Positions 1-10,100 of a stretch of 64,000 nucleotides of DNA are shown here, piece by piece (the first letter of the stretch is position 1; every line of letters begins with the position of its first letter). Below the pieces are notes generated by a model that was given only the letters and a program-made list of their open reading frames with translations, did not search any database and was not told the DNA's origin. A program made the translations under genes and the position numbers. The stretch is from Paradesertivirga mongoliensis (lineage in GTDB: Bacteria; Bacteroidota; Bacteroidia; Sphingobacteriales; Sphingobacteriaceae), in contig NZ_JAFMZO010000003.1 in NCBI RefSeq assembly GCF_024436395.1, forward strand, positions 310,001 through 374,000, written 5' to 3'.

Positions 1-1448
1 GCACCGTAATCATTTCTGCGGCTGGTAATTGCGATGACATCCGGAAGGTAGTTGAGCCTGTTCTTCAAAAAGACGGCGGAGCGATTTATTATATCAACCT
101 GTCCGCCGACGATTATCACCTCGGGGGATCATCATTCGCACAGATACTAAACAAGGTTGGTTCAGAAACACCCGACGTAAAAGATGCAGCTCAATTAAAG
201 CTGACCTTTAATACTATTCAGCAACTAATTCGCGAAGAAAAAATTCAAGCGGGTCATGATATTGGCAGCGGTGGCTTAATTACTACACTTTTGGAGCTTT
301 GCTTTGCCGACCGGGATTTAGGTGCCGTAATAGATCTTTCATCCCTAAGCGAAACAGACAGCATCAAAGTTCTTTTCTCTGAAAATATCGGCATTGTTTT
401 CCAGGCTGATATAACGGCTGAAGAAATCCTTAAGGCCAATGGCGTACGCTATCATAAAATTGGTGAGGTAAGCTCTTCTCCTACTCTCGAATTAAAAAAC
501 AATAACGAAAGCTTCAGTTTTGATATCGATAAGCTACGTGATACCTGGTTCAAAACTTCTTACCTGCTGGACGAGAAGCAAACCGGTGCGGGACTGGCAA
601 AAGAGAGGTACAACAACTATAAAAACCAAGCTCTAAAATATTCGTTCCCTAAGCATTTTGACGGAAGAAAACCAGCGATTGACGGCCATAAACCACGACC
701 AAAGGCTGCTATAATCAGGGAGAAAGGAAGCAATTCTGAACGGGAACTTGCCAACGCGATGTATCTGGCAGGATTTGACGTAAAGGACGTACACATGACC
801 GATCTCATCTATGGTCGTGAAACATTAGAAGATATCCAGTTTATAGGTGCCGTTGGAGGATTTTCCAACTCAGATGTTTTAGGATCAGCGAAGGGCTGGG
901 CCGGCGCATTTCTTTATAACGAAAAAGCCAGAACTGCTCTTGAAAAGTTTTTTGCCCGTGAGGATACGCTATCGGTTGGAATCTGTAATGGCTGTCAGTT
1001 GTTCGTAGAACTCGGTCTTATTAATAGCGATCATGATGACAAACCTAAAATGCTTCATAATAAAAGTGGTAAACACGAAAGTATTTTCACGTCGTTAACT
1101 ATTGCTGAAAATAAATCGGTAATGCTGTCGTCGCTGGCAGGAAGTACTCTAGGTGTTTGGGTGTCGCACGGAGAGGGTCGCTTCCATTTACCTTACGGCG
1201 AAGAACGATATGAAATTGTAGCAAAATATGCATACGAAAGCTATCCCGCAAATCCTAACGGTTCGCATTACAATACGGCAATGATCTGTGATACAACCGG
1301 CAGGCATTTAGTGATGATGCCGCATATCGAAAGATCTATCTTCCAATGGAACTGGGCGTATTATCCTAAAGGACGCAAAGATGAAGTTTCGCCATGGATA
1401 GAAGCATTTGTTAATGCACGGAAGTGGTTGGAAGAGAAAAATAAGTAA
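1..1448 (+). CDS. purL: Phosphoribosylformylglycinamidine synthase, C-terminal part (cut by left window edge)
   Basis: This is the FGAM synthase of de novo purine synthesis, which converts FGAR, glutamine and ATP to FGAM. The reading frame is open from base 3 to the stop at 1448, so the first in-frame ATG at 291 is internal and the N-terminal part lies outside the window. The visible part holds the end of the second AIR-synthase-like ATP-binding half (HDIGSGG, LLELCFAD) followed by a class I glutamine amidotransferase domain. In that domain the nucleophile Cys sits in GICNGCQ (codon 984-986), and the late PHIERS motif supplies the His/Glu part of the triad. This is the large single-chain PurL, not the split PurLQS form. 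A bidirectional terminator separates it from the convergent methyltransferase gene. Identification is very secure. Confidence 0.96.
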   Translation, partial: TVIISAAGNCDDIRKVVEPVLQKDGGAIYYINLSADDYHLGGSSFAQILNKVGSETPDVKDAAQLKLTFNTIQQLIREEKIQAGHDIGSGGLITTLLELCFADRDLGAVIDLSSLSETDSIKVLFSENIGIVFQADITAEEILKANGVRYHKIGEVSSSPTLELKNNNESFSFDIDKLRDTWFKTSYLLDEKQTGAGLAKERYNNYKNQALKYSFPKHFDGRKPAIDGHKPRPKAAIIREKGSNSERELANAMYLAGFDVKDVHMTDLIYGRETLEDIQFIGAVGGFSNSDVLGSAKGWAGAFLYNEKARTALEKFFAREDTLSVGICNGCQLFVELGLINSDHDDKPKMLHNKSGKHESIFTSLTIAENKSVMLSSLAGSTLGVWVSHGEGRFHLPYGEERYEIVAKYAYESYPANPNGSHYNTAMICDTTGRHLVMMPHIERSIFQWNWAYYPKGRKDEVSPWIEAFVNARKWLEEKNK

Positions 1449-1478
1449 TCCGGCATTTACTCTAGCCTGACATCTTTT

Positions 1479-1512
1479 TAAACCCGTCAGCAGTTAAAAA
1501 CTGGCGGGTTTA
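1479..1512. terminator. Hairpin terminator shared by purL and trmN6
   Basis: TAAACCCG pairs with CGGGTTTA and CAGTT pairs with AACTG around an AAAA loop, with a CAG bulge. It lies exactly between two convergent stop codons and can act on both strands. Confidence 0.75.
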
Positions 1513-1513
1513 A

Positions 1514-2227
1514 CTAAAATATGGTCAGGAAGTCTCTCAAGGCTTTGCGATACTCGGCAGAGTATTCTTTCTGCCCCCGATAAATCACAAAGTCACGTTT
1601 CGTAAATCCCTCCTTTTCATATCCCAGCGAAATAATAGAACGGTGAGGTTCATTATTCGCAAAGGATTTCACATCGATCTGGCTTTCTGGATAAAGTCCC
1701 TGTAAGGCCGCGAGCTGGGTAACTTTTTCTGCGATAGCAACTGGAAGGACAAGACAGAGCGTACCACCTGCTGTAAGATGCTGGCTGGCAAACATTACCA
1801 GTTCTTCAAAAAATTCATAGTTGGTATGCCGTGCCTGCTTTTTCTGCTGATTAGGGTTTACCAAAGAATTTAGAAAGAATGGTGGATTGCTGACAATTAA
1901 ATCATATCGCTTATCAGGGTGTTCTTGGGAAAAGTTTTGAAAGGAATTGTTATGTACTTTTAATCTGTCTGAAAATCTCGAATTATTAAAATTCATTAAG
2001 GCCGTTTCATAAGCGGCCTGGTCAATTTCAATAGCTTCTATCTGAGCGCGGAAAACCCGCTGCGCAAGCATCAATGCAATTACTCCGGTACCGGTTCCAA
2101 TATCAAGTATCGAATCGGGATCGCCCGACTGAACAAGAGCCCCAAGTAACACACCATCAGTATTTATCTTCATTCCGCAGCCGGATTGATCAATCGAAAA
2201 CTGCTTGAAATGAAAAAGATCAGCCAT
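1514..2227 (-). CDS. trmN6: tRNA1(Val) (adenine37-N6)-methyltransferase, YfiC/TrmN6 family
   Basis: This is a SAM-dependent N6-adenine methyltransferase expected to modify A37 of tRNA1(Val) in the cytoplasm. The 237-residue protein is typical in length. It opens with the FHFKQF segment seen at the N terminus of the family, then has SAM motif I (LDIGTGTGV, residues 41-49) and the catalytic NPPF motif (114-117) used by N6-adenine enzymes. The gene is monocistronic, with convergent purL on one side and the tonB-like gene about 170 bp upstream. NPPF methyltransferases include protein and rRNA modifiers, so the exact target is taken from family resemblance, but the N-terminal motif favours TrmN6. 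Confidence 0.9.
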   Translation of the reverse strand: MADLFHFKQFSIDQSGCGMKINTDGVLLGALVQSGDPDSILDIGTGTGVIALMLAQRVFRAQIEAIEIDQAAYETALMNFNNSRFSDRLKVHNNSFQNFSQEHPDKRYDLIVSNPPFFLNSLVNPNQQKKQARHTNYEFFEELVMFASQHLTAGGTLCLVLPVAIAEKVTQLAALQGLYPESQIDVKSFANNEPHRSIISLGYEKEGFTKRDFVIYRGQKEYSAEYRKALRDFLTIF

Positions 2228-2347
2228 ATATTTGAGCTAATTTAACTGTTTTACCTTATCCAGGTTTGCTTTGAGCTAGCAGGAGTTAAGAACGCTGTAA
2301 AACTAGAAAAAATGCGGAAATGAAGGGTCGTTTTTCAATATAAAAGA

Positions 2348-2375
2348 AAGGCCTCACCTTTTTGGATGAAGCCTT
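2348..2375 (-). terminator. Likely terminator of the tonB-like gene
   Basis: On the minus strand, AAGGCTTCA pairs with TGAGGCCTT (one mismatch), followed by TCTTTT. It lies about 25 bp past the stop codon. Confidence 0.6.
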
Positions 2376-2398
2376 CACAATCATAGAACCAAATTTCT

Positions 2399-3247
2399 TT
2401 ACTCTCCCAATTGAAAACTTAGCGGTATAGTATATTGCACCCTTACCTTTCTGTCGTTTTGAATACCTGGCTTCCAGGCCGGTGACTTTTTAAGTACCCG
2501 TGCCGCCTCTTCATCGCATCCATAGCCAATTCCTCGTAACACTTTAATATCTGTAAGTTGGCCATCCCGCTCCACGATAAAACTCACAAAGACTTTTCCG
2601 GAAACTCCGGCTTCAGCTGCCCGAACCGGGTATTTCAAGTTCCTTTGCAGAAATTTTGCAAAGGCTTCCATCCCGCCAGGAAATTCTGGATATTCCGCCA
2701 GCAAAGCGACAGAGACCGGCTCATTATTTCCCTCAGCACCAGCCCCTTGTGTTCCTTGTCCATTTCCGGTGCCTGATTTTATCGGATTAAGATCTTTTGC
2801 CGCCGCCTCTCCTTTAGAGTCTATATTGCTTATAACGGAATGTTCCAGTTCATCAACAGTAGGTGGTTCAACGGCATCCTGCGTACTAACAACAACCGGT
2901 GTCACAAACCGCTTAGTTTCCAGTTTAATAGCTTCGGTCTTTGGTATCGCTGCGGCTGGCGCAGGCGCTTCTACCTTCGGCGGGATGGGTGGCGGCAAGT
3001 CTACTACTATAATTTTCTCTGGGTCTGGCTCAGTGACAATGTCTGCTATAGGCTTGCTCAAAACCTTTTGCTTAAGCAGTGGATACGCTACCAGCAACGA
3101 AACACCGAACGATACAATAAGCAGCGACATTGCAAGCCGCTTGTTGTAATTCTGTCTAAGTTCGTAAGCGCCATAACTTTTGTTGCGGTTTGCAAATACC
3201 AAATCGAGCCACTCGGTTTGATAAATAGTTGATTTGAGGCTGAACAT
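2399..3247 (-). CDS. TonB-family energy transducer
   Basis: This protein is predicted to pass proton-motive force from an ExbBD-type complex to outer-membrane TonB-dependent receptors. The 282 residues show a short cytoplasmic N terminus, one membrane helix (about 38-58), a Pro/Ala/Lys-rich periplasmic linker (about 70-105), a Gly-rich stretch (about 155-170), and a C-terminal TonB domain (about 195-282) with YPEFPGG and SGKVFVSFIVERDG. The architecture is that of the many Bacteroidota TonB paralogues. No exbB/exbD is nearby, so it probably uses components encoded elsewhere. It is divergent from glnN. Which receptor it serves cannot be told; an Oar-like receptor lies 4 kb away and two SusC proteins lie further on. 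Confidence 0.88.
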   Translation of the reverse strand: MFSLKSTIYQTEWLDLVFANRNKSYGAYELRQNYNKRLAMSLLIVSFGVSLLVAYPLLKQKVLSKPIADIVTEPDPEKIIVVDLPPPIPPKVEAPAPAAAIPKTEAIKLETKRFVTPVVVSTQDAVEPPTVDELEHSVISNIDSKGEAAAKDLNPIKSGTGNGQGTQGAGAEGNNEPVSVALLAEYPEFPGGMEAFAKFLQRNLKYPVRAAEAGVSGKVFVSFIVERDGQLTDIKVLRGIGYGCDEEAARVLKKSPAWKPGIQNDRKVRVQYTIPLSFQLGE

Positions 3248-3349
3248 AAGGTTGTCTTTTCTTTATAGATGGAGAAGCGCTTTCTATTCCATACTTAACC
3301 GAAAAGATTTTTTTGAACAGCGGGTTTTTGACCGGAGCATCTCTCAGCC

Positions 3350-3411
3350 TTTAGACGGCCTTGTGGCAGCAAGGAAAAAAGCCTGATGGTGCCGCGCCTC
3401 GACAGTCTAAA
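3350..3411. repeat. Inverted repeat enclosing two hairpins (possible structured RNA or site)
   Basis: TTTAGAC (3350-3356) and GTCTAAA (3405-3411) are perfect complements. Inside are CCTTG/CAAGG with a 6-nt loop (3359-3374) and a small GGTG/CGCC hairpin (about 3388-3398), giving a three-way-junction layout. It lies in the 305-bp divergent region between the tonB-like gene and glnN, upstream of the putative glnN promoter. If transcribed, it would more likely be on the minus strand, ahead of the tonB-like gene. I do not recognise it as a known RNA family. Confidence 0.45.
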
Positions 3412-3438
3412 TTTCGACCAAATCGATAAACAGCAAAT

Positions 3439-3446
3439 TAATTTTG
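3439..3446 (+). promoter_or_regulatory. Putative -7 element for glnN
   Basis: TAATTTTG matches the Bacteroidota primary-sigma consensus TAnnTTTG. It would give a leader of roughly 100 nt ahead of the glnN ATG. No clear TTTG -33 box is visible. Confidence 0.45.
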
Positions 3447-3552
3447 GCGCTTTTTTTAAACATTAATTGGATGAATGCCATAAAATGCAAATCTTTGAGG
3501 CACAATTCGATGCTTTTATTTAACATTTAACACAAAAAACCAAAATTATATC

Positions 3553-5724
3553 ATGTCGAGTCTTCGTTTTCAAGCGCTCAATACCGTTTTAACCAGAAAT
3601 GTACCCGAGGTAAAGCTTCCGGCAAAGCTATCAGAAATCTATGCCTGCAATGTTTTCGATAAAAAGAAAATGAAAGAATTCCTTTCAGAGGAAGCAATGG
3701 ATAGTGTAAATGATTCTATTATCCATGGTGCATCTATTGAAAGAGACGTTGCTGAACAAGTGGCTGCGGCGATGAAGTCCTGGGCAATTAGTTTGGGTGC
3801 CACTCATTACACCCACTGGTTTCAACCCTTAACAGGATCAACGGCAGAAAAACACGATTCGTTTTTTGAACCAAGTCATGATGGTATGGCGATGGAGAAA
3901 TTTTCTGGCGACGCTTTAGCACAACAAGAACCGGATGCATCGAGCTTTCCAAACGGAGGAATCAGAAGTACATTCGAAGCACGCGGATATACTGCATGGG
4001 ATCCTTCATCCCCGGCATTTATTATAGGAAGCACGCTTTGTATACCTACTGTGTTTATTGCTTACACAGGTGAGGCTTTAGATTATAAGGCTCCATTGTT
4101 AAAAGCGCTTTCGGCTCTGGATAAAGCTGCCGTTGGAGTTGCACAGTATTTTGATAAAGGGATTGAAAAGGTAAACGCTTCTTTAGGTATCGAACAAGAA
4201 TATTTTTTGGTTGATCTGGCTTTATTCAATGCCCGTCCCGACCTGCACTTAACAGGAAGAGCACTTTTTGGCCACATGTCGGCTAAGAACCAGCAACTGG
4301 AAGACCACTATTTCGGTTCTATTCCTGAGCGTGTGCTCGCTTATATGCAAGATCTCGAGGTTGAATCGATTAAACTCGGTATACCTTTAAAAACCCGCCA
4401 TAATGAGGTTGCTCCGTCTCAGTTCGAGTGCGCACCCTTATACGAGGAAATTAACCTAGCCATCGACCACAATCAGTTGTTGATGGACATCATGGATAAA
4501 GTGGCCCGTCGCCATAACTTTAAAGTATTATTACACGAAAAGCCTTTCGCAGGAATAAACGGCTCTGGTAAACATAATAACTGGTCGCTAATTACCAACA
4601 CCGGCAAAAACTTACTTTCACCAGGAAAAACGCCGAAAAACAACCTGATGTTCCTAACATTTTTCGTGAACACTATCAGAGCTGTTTATGAGCATGCAGA
4701 TTTGTTGAGAGCGTCTATCGCATCTGTTAACAATGACCATCGCCTTGGGGCGAATGAGGCTCCTCCGGCCATTATTTCGATTTTCCTGGGTAGCCAGCTA
4801 AGTCAGGTACTGGACGAAATAGAGTCGTCTCGTGTAACCTCAAAAATGAAACAGGAAAATGCTTTATGGACGAATATTCCTAAAGTACCTCAAATTTTAT
4901 TAGACAACACCGACCGCAACCGTACATCTCCGTTTGCCTTTACAGGAAATAAATTCGAGTTACGTGCAGTAGGTTCTTCGGCAAATTCTGCGGATCCGAT
5001 GACTGTGTTAAACACGATCGTTGCTGAGCAGCTAAATAAATTCAAATTTGAGGTTGACAAACTTCTTAAAAAAGGCGAGAAAAAAGATGTGGCTTTGATG
5101 ACTGTGATCAAACGTTACATCAAAGAATCTAAAGCCATCCGCTTTGAAGGAAACGGCTATAGCGACGAATGGGCACAGGAAGCAGAAGGAAGAGGTTTAT
5201 CGAATATTAAAACCACTCCAAAAGCTCTTGATGCTTTAGTGTCTGATAAAACTCAGAAGTTATTCGAAGACATGGGTGTTTACAGCAAACGTGAAGCCCA
5301 TGCCCGCCACGACATCCTTTTGGAGAACTACTACAAGAAACTTCAGATCGAAGCACGTGTAATGGGGGAAATGGTTAACAACGTGATTATTCCTGCTGCA
5401 ATCTCTTATCAAACCGAATTAATAGATAACGTAAAAGGCCTGAAAGAAATTGGTTTAGGTAAAGAAACCTACACAGCACAGGTTGAAATCATCTCTAAAA
5501 TCTCAGAGCATATTAATACAATTAGCTCCGATGTGCGCGCCATGGTTGATGAACGGAAAAAGGCCAACGTTATTGAGAGCACTCGCGATAAAGCCATCGC
5601 TTACGATGAAAATGTAAAATCGCACTTTGAGCAAATCCGCTATCATGTTGACAAGCTTGAGCAAGTGGTAGCAGATAATAAATGGCCTTTGCCAAAATTC
5701 AGAGAACTACTATTTATTAAATAG
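3553..5724 (+). CDS. glnN: Glutamine synthetase type III
   Basis: This enzyme makes glutamine from glutamate, ammonia and ATP and is a central nitrogen-assimilation enzyme. The 723-residue length and motif order fit GSIII (GlnN), the large form common in Bacteroidota, and not GSI (about 470). Visible motifs include GIEQEYFLVD with catalytic-site acidic residues, HEKPFAGINGSGKHNNWS (ATP/glutamate site region) and NRTSPFAFTGNKFELR. The long C-terminal part (about 560-720) is helical and specific to type III. It stands alone with its own promoter-like element and a strong terminator. No PII or nitrogen-regulatory gene is adjacent. Confidence 0.96.
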   Translation: MSSLRFQALNTVLTRNVPEVKLPAKLSEIYACNVFDKKKMKEFLSEEAMDSVNDSIIHGASIERDVAEQVAAAMKSWAISLGATHYTHWFQPLTGSTAEKHDSFFEPSHDGMAMEKFSGDALAQQEPDASSFPNGGIRSTFEARGYTAWDPSSPAFIIGSTLCIPTVFIAYTGEALDYKAPLLKALSALDKAAVGVAQYFDKGIEKVNASLGIEQEYFLVDLALFNARPDLHLTGRALFGHMSAKNQQLEDHYFGSIPERVLAYMQDLEVESIKLGIPLKTRHNEVAPSQFECAPLYEEINLAIDHNQLLMDIMDKVARRHNFKVLLHEKPFAGINGSGKHNNWSLITNTGKNLLSPGKTPKNNLMFLTFFVNTIRAVYEHADLLRASIASVNNDHRLGANEAPPAIISIFLGSQLSQVLDEIESSRVTSKMKQENALWTNIPKVPQILLDNTDRNRTSPFAFTGNKFELRAVGSSANSADPMTVLNTIVAEQLNKFKFEVDKLLKKGEKKDVALMTVIKRYIKESKAIRFEGNGYSDEWAQEAEGRGLSNIKTTPKALDALVSDKTQKLFEDMGVYSKREAHARHDILLENYYKKLQIEARVMGEMVNNVIIPAAISYQTELIDNVKGLKEIGLGKETYTAQVEIISKISEHINTISSDVRAMVDERKKANVIESTRDKAIAYDENVKSHFEQIRYHVDKLEQVVADNKWPLPKFRELLFIK

Positions 5725-5742
5725 TCTGAACTAATATTATAG

Positions 5743-5772
5743 AGAAAGTCTCGCGTAAATGCGGGACTTTCT
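5743..5772 (+). terminator. Terminator of glnN
   Basis: A 12-bp stem AGAAAGTCTCGC / GCGGGACTTTCT with a GTAAAT loop is followed by TGTTTT, 19 bp past the stop codon. Confidence 0.85.
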
Positions 5773-5849
5773 TGTTTTACCGTATCCTGCAAAGGATTCG
5801 AACGATAGGTTAAACTGGTTCCGAACAGTCTGATATCCCGTACTATCTC

Positions 5850-5880
5850 ACATCTCATATCTGATATCTCATATCTAAGT
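5850..5880. repeat. Short ATCTCATATCT-type direct repeats before purM
   Basis: CATCTCATATCT and GATATCTCATATCT follow one another, so the word ATCTCATATCT occurs twice within 30 bp. The repeat runs almost directly into the -7-like element of purM. Its function is unknown; it may be a low-complexity or dispersed repeat. Confidence 0.6.
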
Positions 5881-5882
5881 CC

Positions 5883-5890
5883 TATTTTTG
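5883..5890 (+). promoter_or_regulatory. Putative -7 element for purM, very close to the ATG
   Basis: TATTTTTG matches TAnnTTTG and ends only 5 nt before the purM ATG. Transcription from it would start at or next to the start codon, giving a leaderless mRNA. Confidence 0.5.
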
Positions 5891-5895
5891 CGCCG

Positions 5896-7074
5896 ATGTC
5901 AGATCTTAAATACAATCAGCGTGGCGTTTCCGCCGGTAAAGAAGATGTTCATAATGCCATAAAAAACATTGACAAGGGCTTATTTCCAAAAGCATTCTGC
6001 AAAATCATCCCGGATATTTTGGGTGGAGATAAGGATTGGTGCAATATCATGCATGCCGACGGGGCAGGCACAAAATCGTCATTAGCCTATATCTACTGGA
6101 AAGAAACCGGCGATATTTCCGTATGGAGAGGAATTGCACAGGACGCTATTATTATGAATCTGGACGATCTGTTATGCGTCGGCGCAACAGATAACATTTT
6201 ACTCTCATCTACCATAGGAAGAAATAAAAACCTTATTCCCGGGGAAGTGATTGCAGAGATCATTAACGGTACTGAAGAAATTTTAGCCGAATTGCGTGAG
6301 CTTGGAATAGGCATCTATTCGACCGGGGGCGAAACGGCCGACGTAGGAGACCTTGTACGCACCATTATTGTGGATTCTACTGTAACCTGCCGCATGAAAC
6401 GAGATGAGGTGGTTTCGAACGACAGAATTAAAGCAGGCAATGTTATTGTAGGCTTAAGCTCGTACGGGCAAACGTCTTACGAAAAAGAATACAACGGCGG
6501 TATGGGCTCCAACGGCTTAACATCCGCCCGGCACGATGTTTTTCATAAATATGTGGCCGAAAAATATCCGGAAAGCTACGATGCGGCTGTGCCTTATGAG
6601 TTGGTCTTTGCCGGAAATAAAAAGCTCACTGATGAAATTGAGATCGGTAATGGAAAAAGCATCTCAGCAGGAAAGCTGGTTCTGTCTCCTACCCGCACCT
6701 ATGCTCCGGTTATCAAAACTATTCTCGACAAACATCGCTCTCACATAAATGGCATGGTACATTGCAGTGGTGGAGCGCAAACCAAAGTACTCCATTTTGT
6801 CGACAATTTGCATATTATTAAAGATAATCTCTTCCCTATCCCTCCTCTTTTTAAATTAATTCAGGAACAATCAGGCACTAGTTGGGAAGAGATGTATAAG
6901 GTGTTTAATATGGGGCACCGTATGGAAATTTATGTACCTGAGGAAATTGCTGGCGACATTATTAATATTTCTGAAAGCTTTAATATTGATGCGCAGATTG
7001 TGGGGAGGGTAGAGAGCGCAGAGCAGAAACAGGTTACCATAACCTCAGAGTTTGGAAAGTTCACATATCAATAA
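5896..7074 (+). CDS. purM: Phosphoribosylformylglycinamidine cyclo-ligase (AIR synthetase)
   Basis: This enzyme closes the imidazole ring in purine synthesis (FGAM + ATP to AIR), the step after PurL, whose gene ends 4.4 kb upstream. The 392-residue protein has the PurM N-terminal signature MHADGAGTKSSLAY, the STGGETADVGD segment and the SSYGQTSYE region. It is longer than the roughly 345-residue enterobacterial enzyme, which is usual for the divergent Bacteroidota form. The ATG is preceded by a promoter-like element within 6 nt, which favours this start and a leaderless transcript. A strong hairpin follows. Assignment is secure. Confidence 0.94.
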   Translation: MSDLKYNQRGVSAGKEDVHNAIKNIDKGLFPKAFCKIIPDILGGDKDWCNIMHADGAGTKSSLAYIYWKETGDISVWRGIAQDAIIMNLDDLLCVGATDNILLSSTIGRNKNLIPGEVIAEIINGTEEILAELRELGIGIYSTGGETADVGDLVRTIIVDSTVTCRMKRDEVVSNDRIKAGNVIVGLSSYGQTSYEKEYNGGMGSNGLTSARHDVFHKYVAEKYPESYDAAVPYELVFAGNKKLTDEIEIGNGKSISAGKLVLSPTRTYAPVIKTILDKHRSHINGMVHCSGGAQTKVLHFVDNLHIIKDNLFPIPPLFKLIQEQSGTSWEEMYKVFNMGHRMEIYVPEEIAGDIINISESFNIDAQIVGRVESAEQKQVTITSEFGKFTYQ

Positions 7075-7084
7075 AAAACGCATT

Positions 7085-7123
7085 AAACAGAAAGCCCTGC
7101 CGAAATGGCGGGGCTTTCTGTTT
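7085..7123. terminator. Terminator between purM and the convergent receptor gene
   Basis: AAACAGAAAGCCCTGCC pairs with GGCGGGGCTTTCTGTTT (17-bp arms, 5-nt loop). It can serve both convergent genes. Confidence 0.85.
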
Positions 7124-7138
7124 AGTTTGATCTCTTGT

Positions 7139-10100
7139 TTAATTAAAGATATACCTTACACCAAATTGCGCTTCCCATCTCGAACTGGTTTGACTTACCT
7201 GATAGGCAGTACCGCCGTTAGGAGACCTGAAGGTGAATCCGCCTCCGCCACTGGTTGAATAATTTATTAAAGTTGAAGCGTTATTGCCCAGAGAATAGCC
7301 TCTACCCCATTCCTTATTAATCAGATTGCCAACGTTAAACACATCAACAGAAAGCTGAATTCTATTCGTAGTACCTTTTACCAAACCACCCAAATCTTGC
7401 AATAACCTTACATCAAAAGCATGTTGCCAAGGCATTCTTGCACCAAAGCGCTCAACGTACTGGCCTCTTCTTCCTCGCAAATAAGGATCGTTTTCAATAA
7501 ATGAATTCAACTCATCCCATTGCTGAGCAGTAGTGAGTGCCGGATTTGACCCAGAGGCTGATAAAGGCACCAACTTAATTTCAGAAGCTGTTCTTGGAAC
7601 GTAGATTAAGTCGTTTTGATTAGCACCGTCTCCATTTAAATCTCCGTTATAAACGTAGGATACCGGCTCGCCCGACCTGCCCGCATAAAACATGGAGAAG
7701 GTAGTACCAAACAACTTATTTTTTCCATATTGAACACCATAATTTAGACTTCCAACGATTCTGTGCCTTAAATCCCATCTCGAGTAATCAAGTTGCGGAT
7801 TATTCGCATCAAGAACGATCTGATTAAACTGCCAGTTTGATCGGGCAGTTGAGCTGGTTCCGCCGTTGATGTCCCTGGCTTCTCCATAAGTATAAGCAAT
7901 CGATGTATTAAGACCGAAATTAAATGCCTTTTGCAATTGGGCTGTGTATGTATAAGACGAGCCTCTACTTGTGTTCGTCAACAGAATAGCATTTGTAACA
8001 GTTGAACTAACCTTGCCCCCATAAGTTGGGCGTAAATCGTTTCCACCCGATAAAGCAGGGTTCAAAGTCCCTGTTCGACCTTTAATGTTGATATCAGAAT
8101 AGCTGATACCGTTCATCGTTTTATTATAAATCGCTTCAAGGGTAGTAACAATACCACCAGGCAATTTAAAATCGGCGGCAAAGTTAGATCTGAAGGTTTG
8201 AGGCAATAAAAAATTCTCACCCACTAAATTCAATTCATAGGTCGAAACAGGCCCTCCTACCGTCGACTGCTTTTGAGGGTCTGGCTCAAACGTTGCAGGG
8301 CCCGGGTTCCGTTGGTTAACGGTTGCAAACAACACTCCGTTATTTGTAAACTGGTTTGACAGCCAAACAAATGGCACTCTTCCAGTAAACAATCCTGTAC
8401 CGCCACGAAGCTGAAGCTTTTTATTTCCAAAAACATCATAATTGAAACCAAAGCGCGGTGAAGGTATAGGAGAGCTTTTTGGAGTTATGTTTGTTTTGTA
8501 CCCAAACGCCGTCTCAGCTAATGGATTCCTCTCGGGAGTCTGATTGAACACCGGAATATCTACACGAAAACCAATGGTTAACTTTAGATTTGGTGTGGCG
8601 AGCATCTCATCCTGCCAATAAAACCCTAATTGAGCTGCAGAAAAATTAGCTTCGCCAGGGTTGCTTGTTATAGGGGTGGTGGACTCGGCAGTTAAGGGTT
8701 TATTATTATTAAAGTCTTCAAGACTGTTGAATTGCCAATAACCATACCGGTTGTTAACAAAGAGGTTCCTGAATTTAAAAAACTCATTATGTGTACCAAA
8801 AGTTAGCGTATGGTTACCCAGAAAGACCTTAAAATTGTCAGTTAATTCCAGAATGTCCTGATCTAATTGATTTGATGTGCTGCTTCTCTCAGAACCAAAG
8901 TTTAGCTGATTGGAGGAACTTCCATTGATATTATTTATCTGAACATGGGGAAATAAGCCTCCAAAAGTACTTCTTGCATCTCTTACAGTGCTGTAACCGA
9001 TAATCAAGTTATTCGACAAACTTTTTGAGATTGAGCTTCTCAATTCAAGAACAGATATGTGCTGCGTGTTATTATTACGCCCGCCGTTATTTCCAAACCG
9101 AAAGTTATTTGCAGTACGTGTAAACGCATCGTCGAACGCTTTTATATAGTTGTGGCGAAGCATTAACTGATTTTTGCTATTAATATTCCAATCTAAACGT
9201 CCGAATACTTTATCACTTTGAGTTTTAGTAGGAATAACACCGAAACCACCAACATCATATCCATATTTGGTTTGCACCGACGTTGCTATATCCTGAGCTT
9301 GAGCCACAGTTAGCAAGGCACCCGGATCGCCAGCGTTTAGTACGCTTGGAGATTCTATCCTGCCTAGTTCACCATTCACAAAGAAGAATAGTTTGTCTTT
9401 AACTACGGGCCCACCAAGTCTGAAGCCATATTGTCCGTTTGTAAATTCGTTGGCTTTTAATCCATTAGGCTGCTTACCAACAGTCTTTTCGCTTCTAGTA
9501 TAGAAATAGGCCGAGCCTTCAAATTTATTTGTTCCAGAACGTGTAACTGCATTCACACCTGCACCGGTAAAGTTACCATACGATACATCATAAGGAGCTA
9601 GTACGACCTGTATCTCTTGTATTGCATCTAGTGAAATAGGCTGAGTATTGGAACCGCTACCAGGTGTAATAGCGGTACTTGATGCGGCAAACACATCATT
9701 ATTTACAGCACCATCTATTGTGATATTATTAAACCTGCTGTTTTGGCCACCAAAAGAGTTTCCATTTGATTGTGGGGTCAGGCGCCAATAGTCAGACAAT
9801 GATCGATTAAGGGTTGGCAACTCCTCAATCTGCTCTCTGCTTACACTTGTAGAAGCACCGGTGCGGCGGCTGTTAAATATATTATCGCGAGTTCCAACAA
9901 CCACAACTTCCTTCAGTCCTACTTCGCCTGTACGCAATACCTGATTTAATAAATACGGTTCGCCTAGTTGAATCGAAATGTTGTTTTTTGTTTCAGTCGC
10001 AAATCCCAAGTAAGAAATAGTGACAACATATGGCCCACCGACCCGCATATTCGGTATCGTATAACGCCCTTCGGTGTTAGTCGTTGAGCCGTAAGCAGTT

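Noticed and set aside
2558-3232. Plus-strand open frames across the tonB-like gene
   Set aside because: They are antisense shadows of a strongly supported TonB-domain gene.
3330-3411. Possible TPP riboswitch on the minus strand (GGCTGAGA word)
   Set aside because: Only the short GGCTGAGA word matches. The second conserved part of the THI element is missing and the downstream gene is tonB-like, not a thiamine gene.
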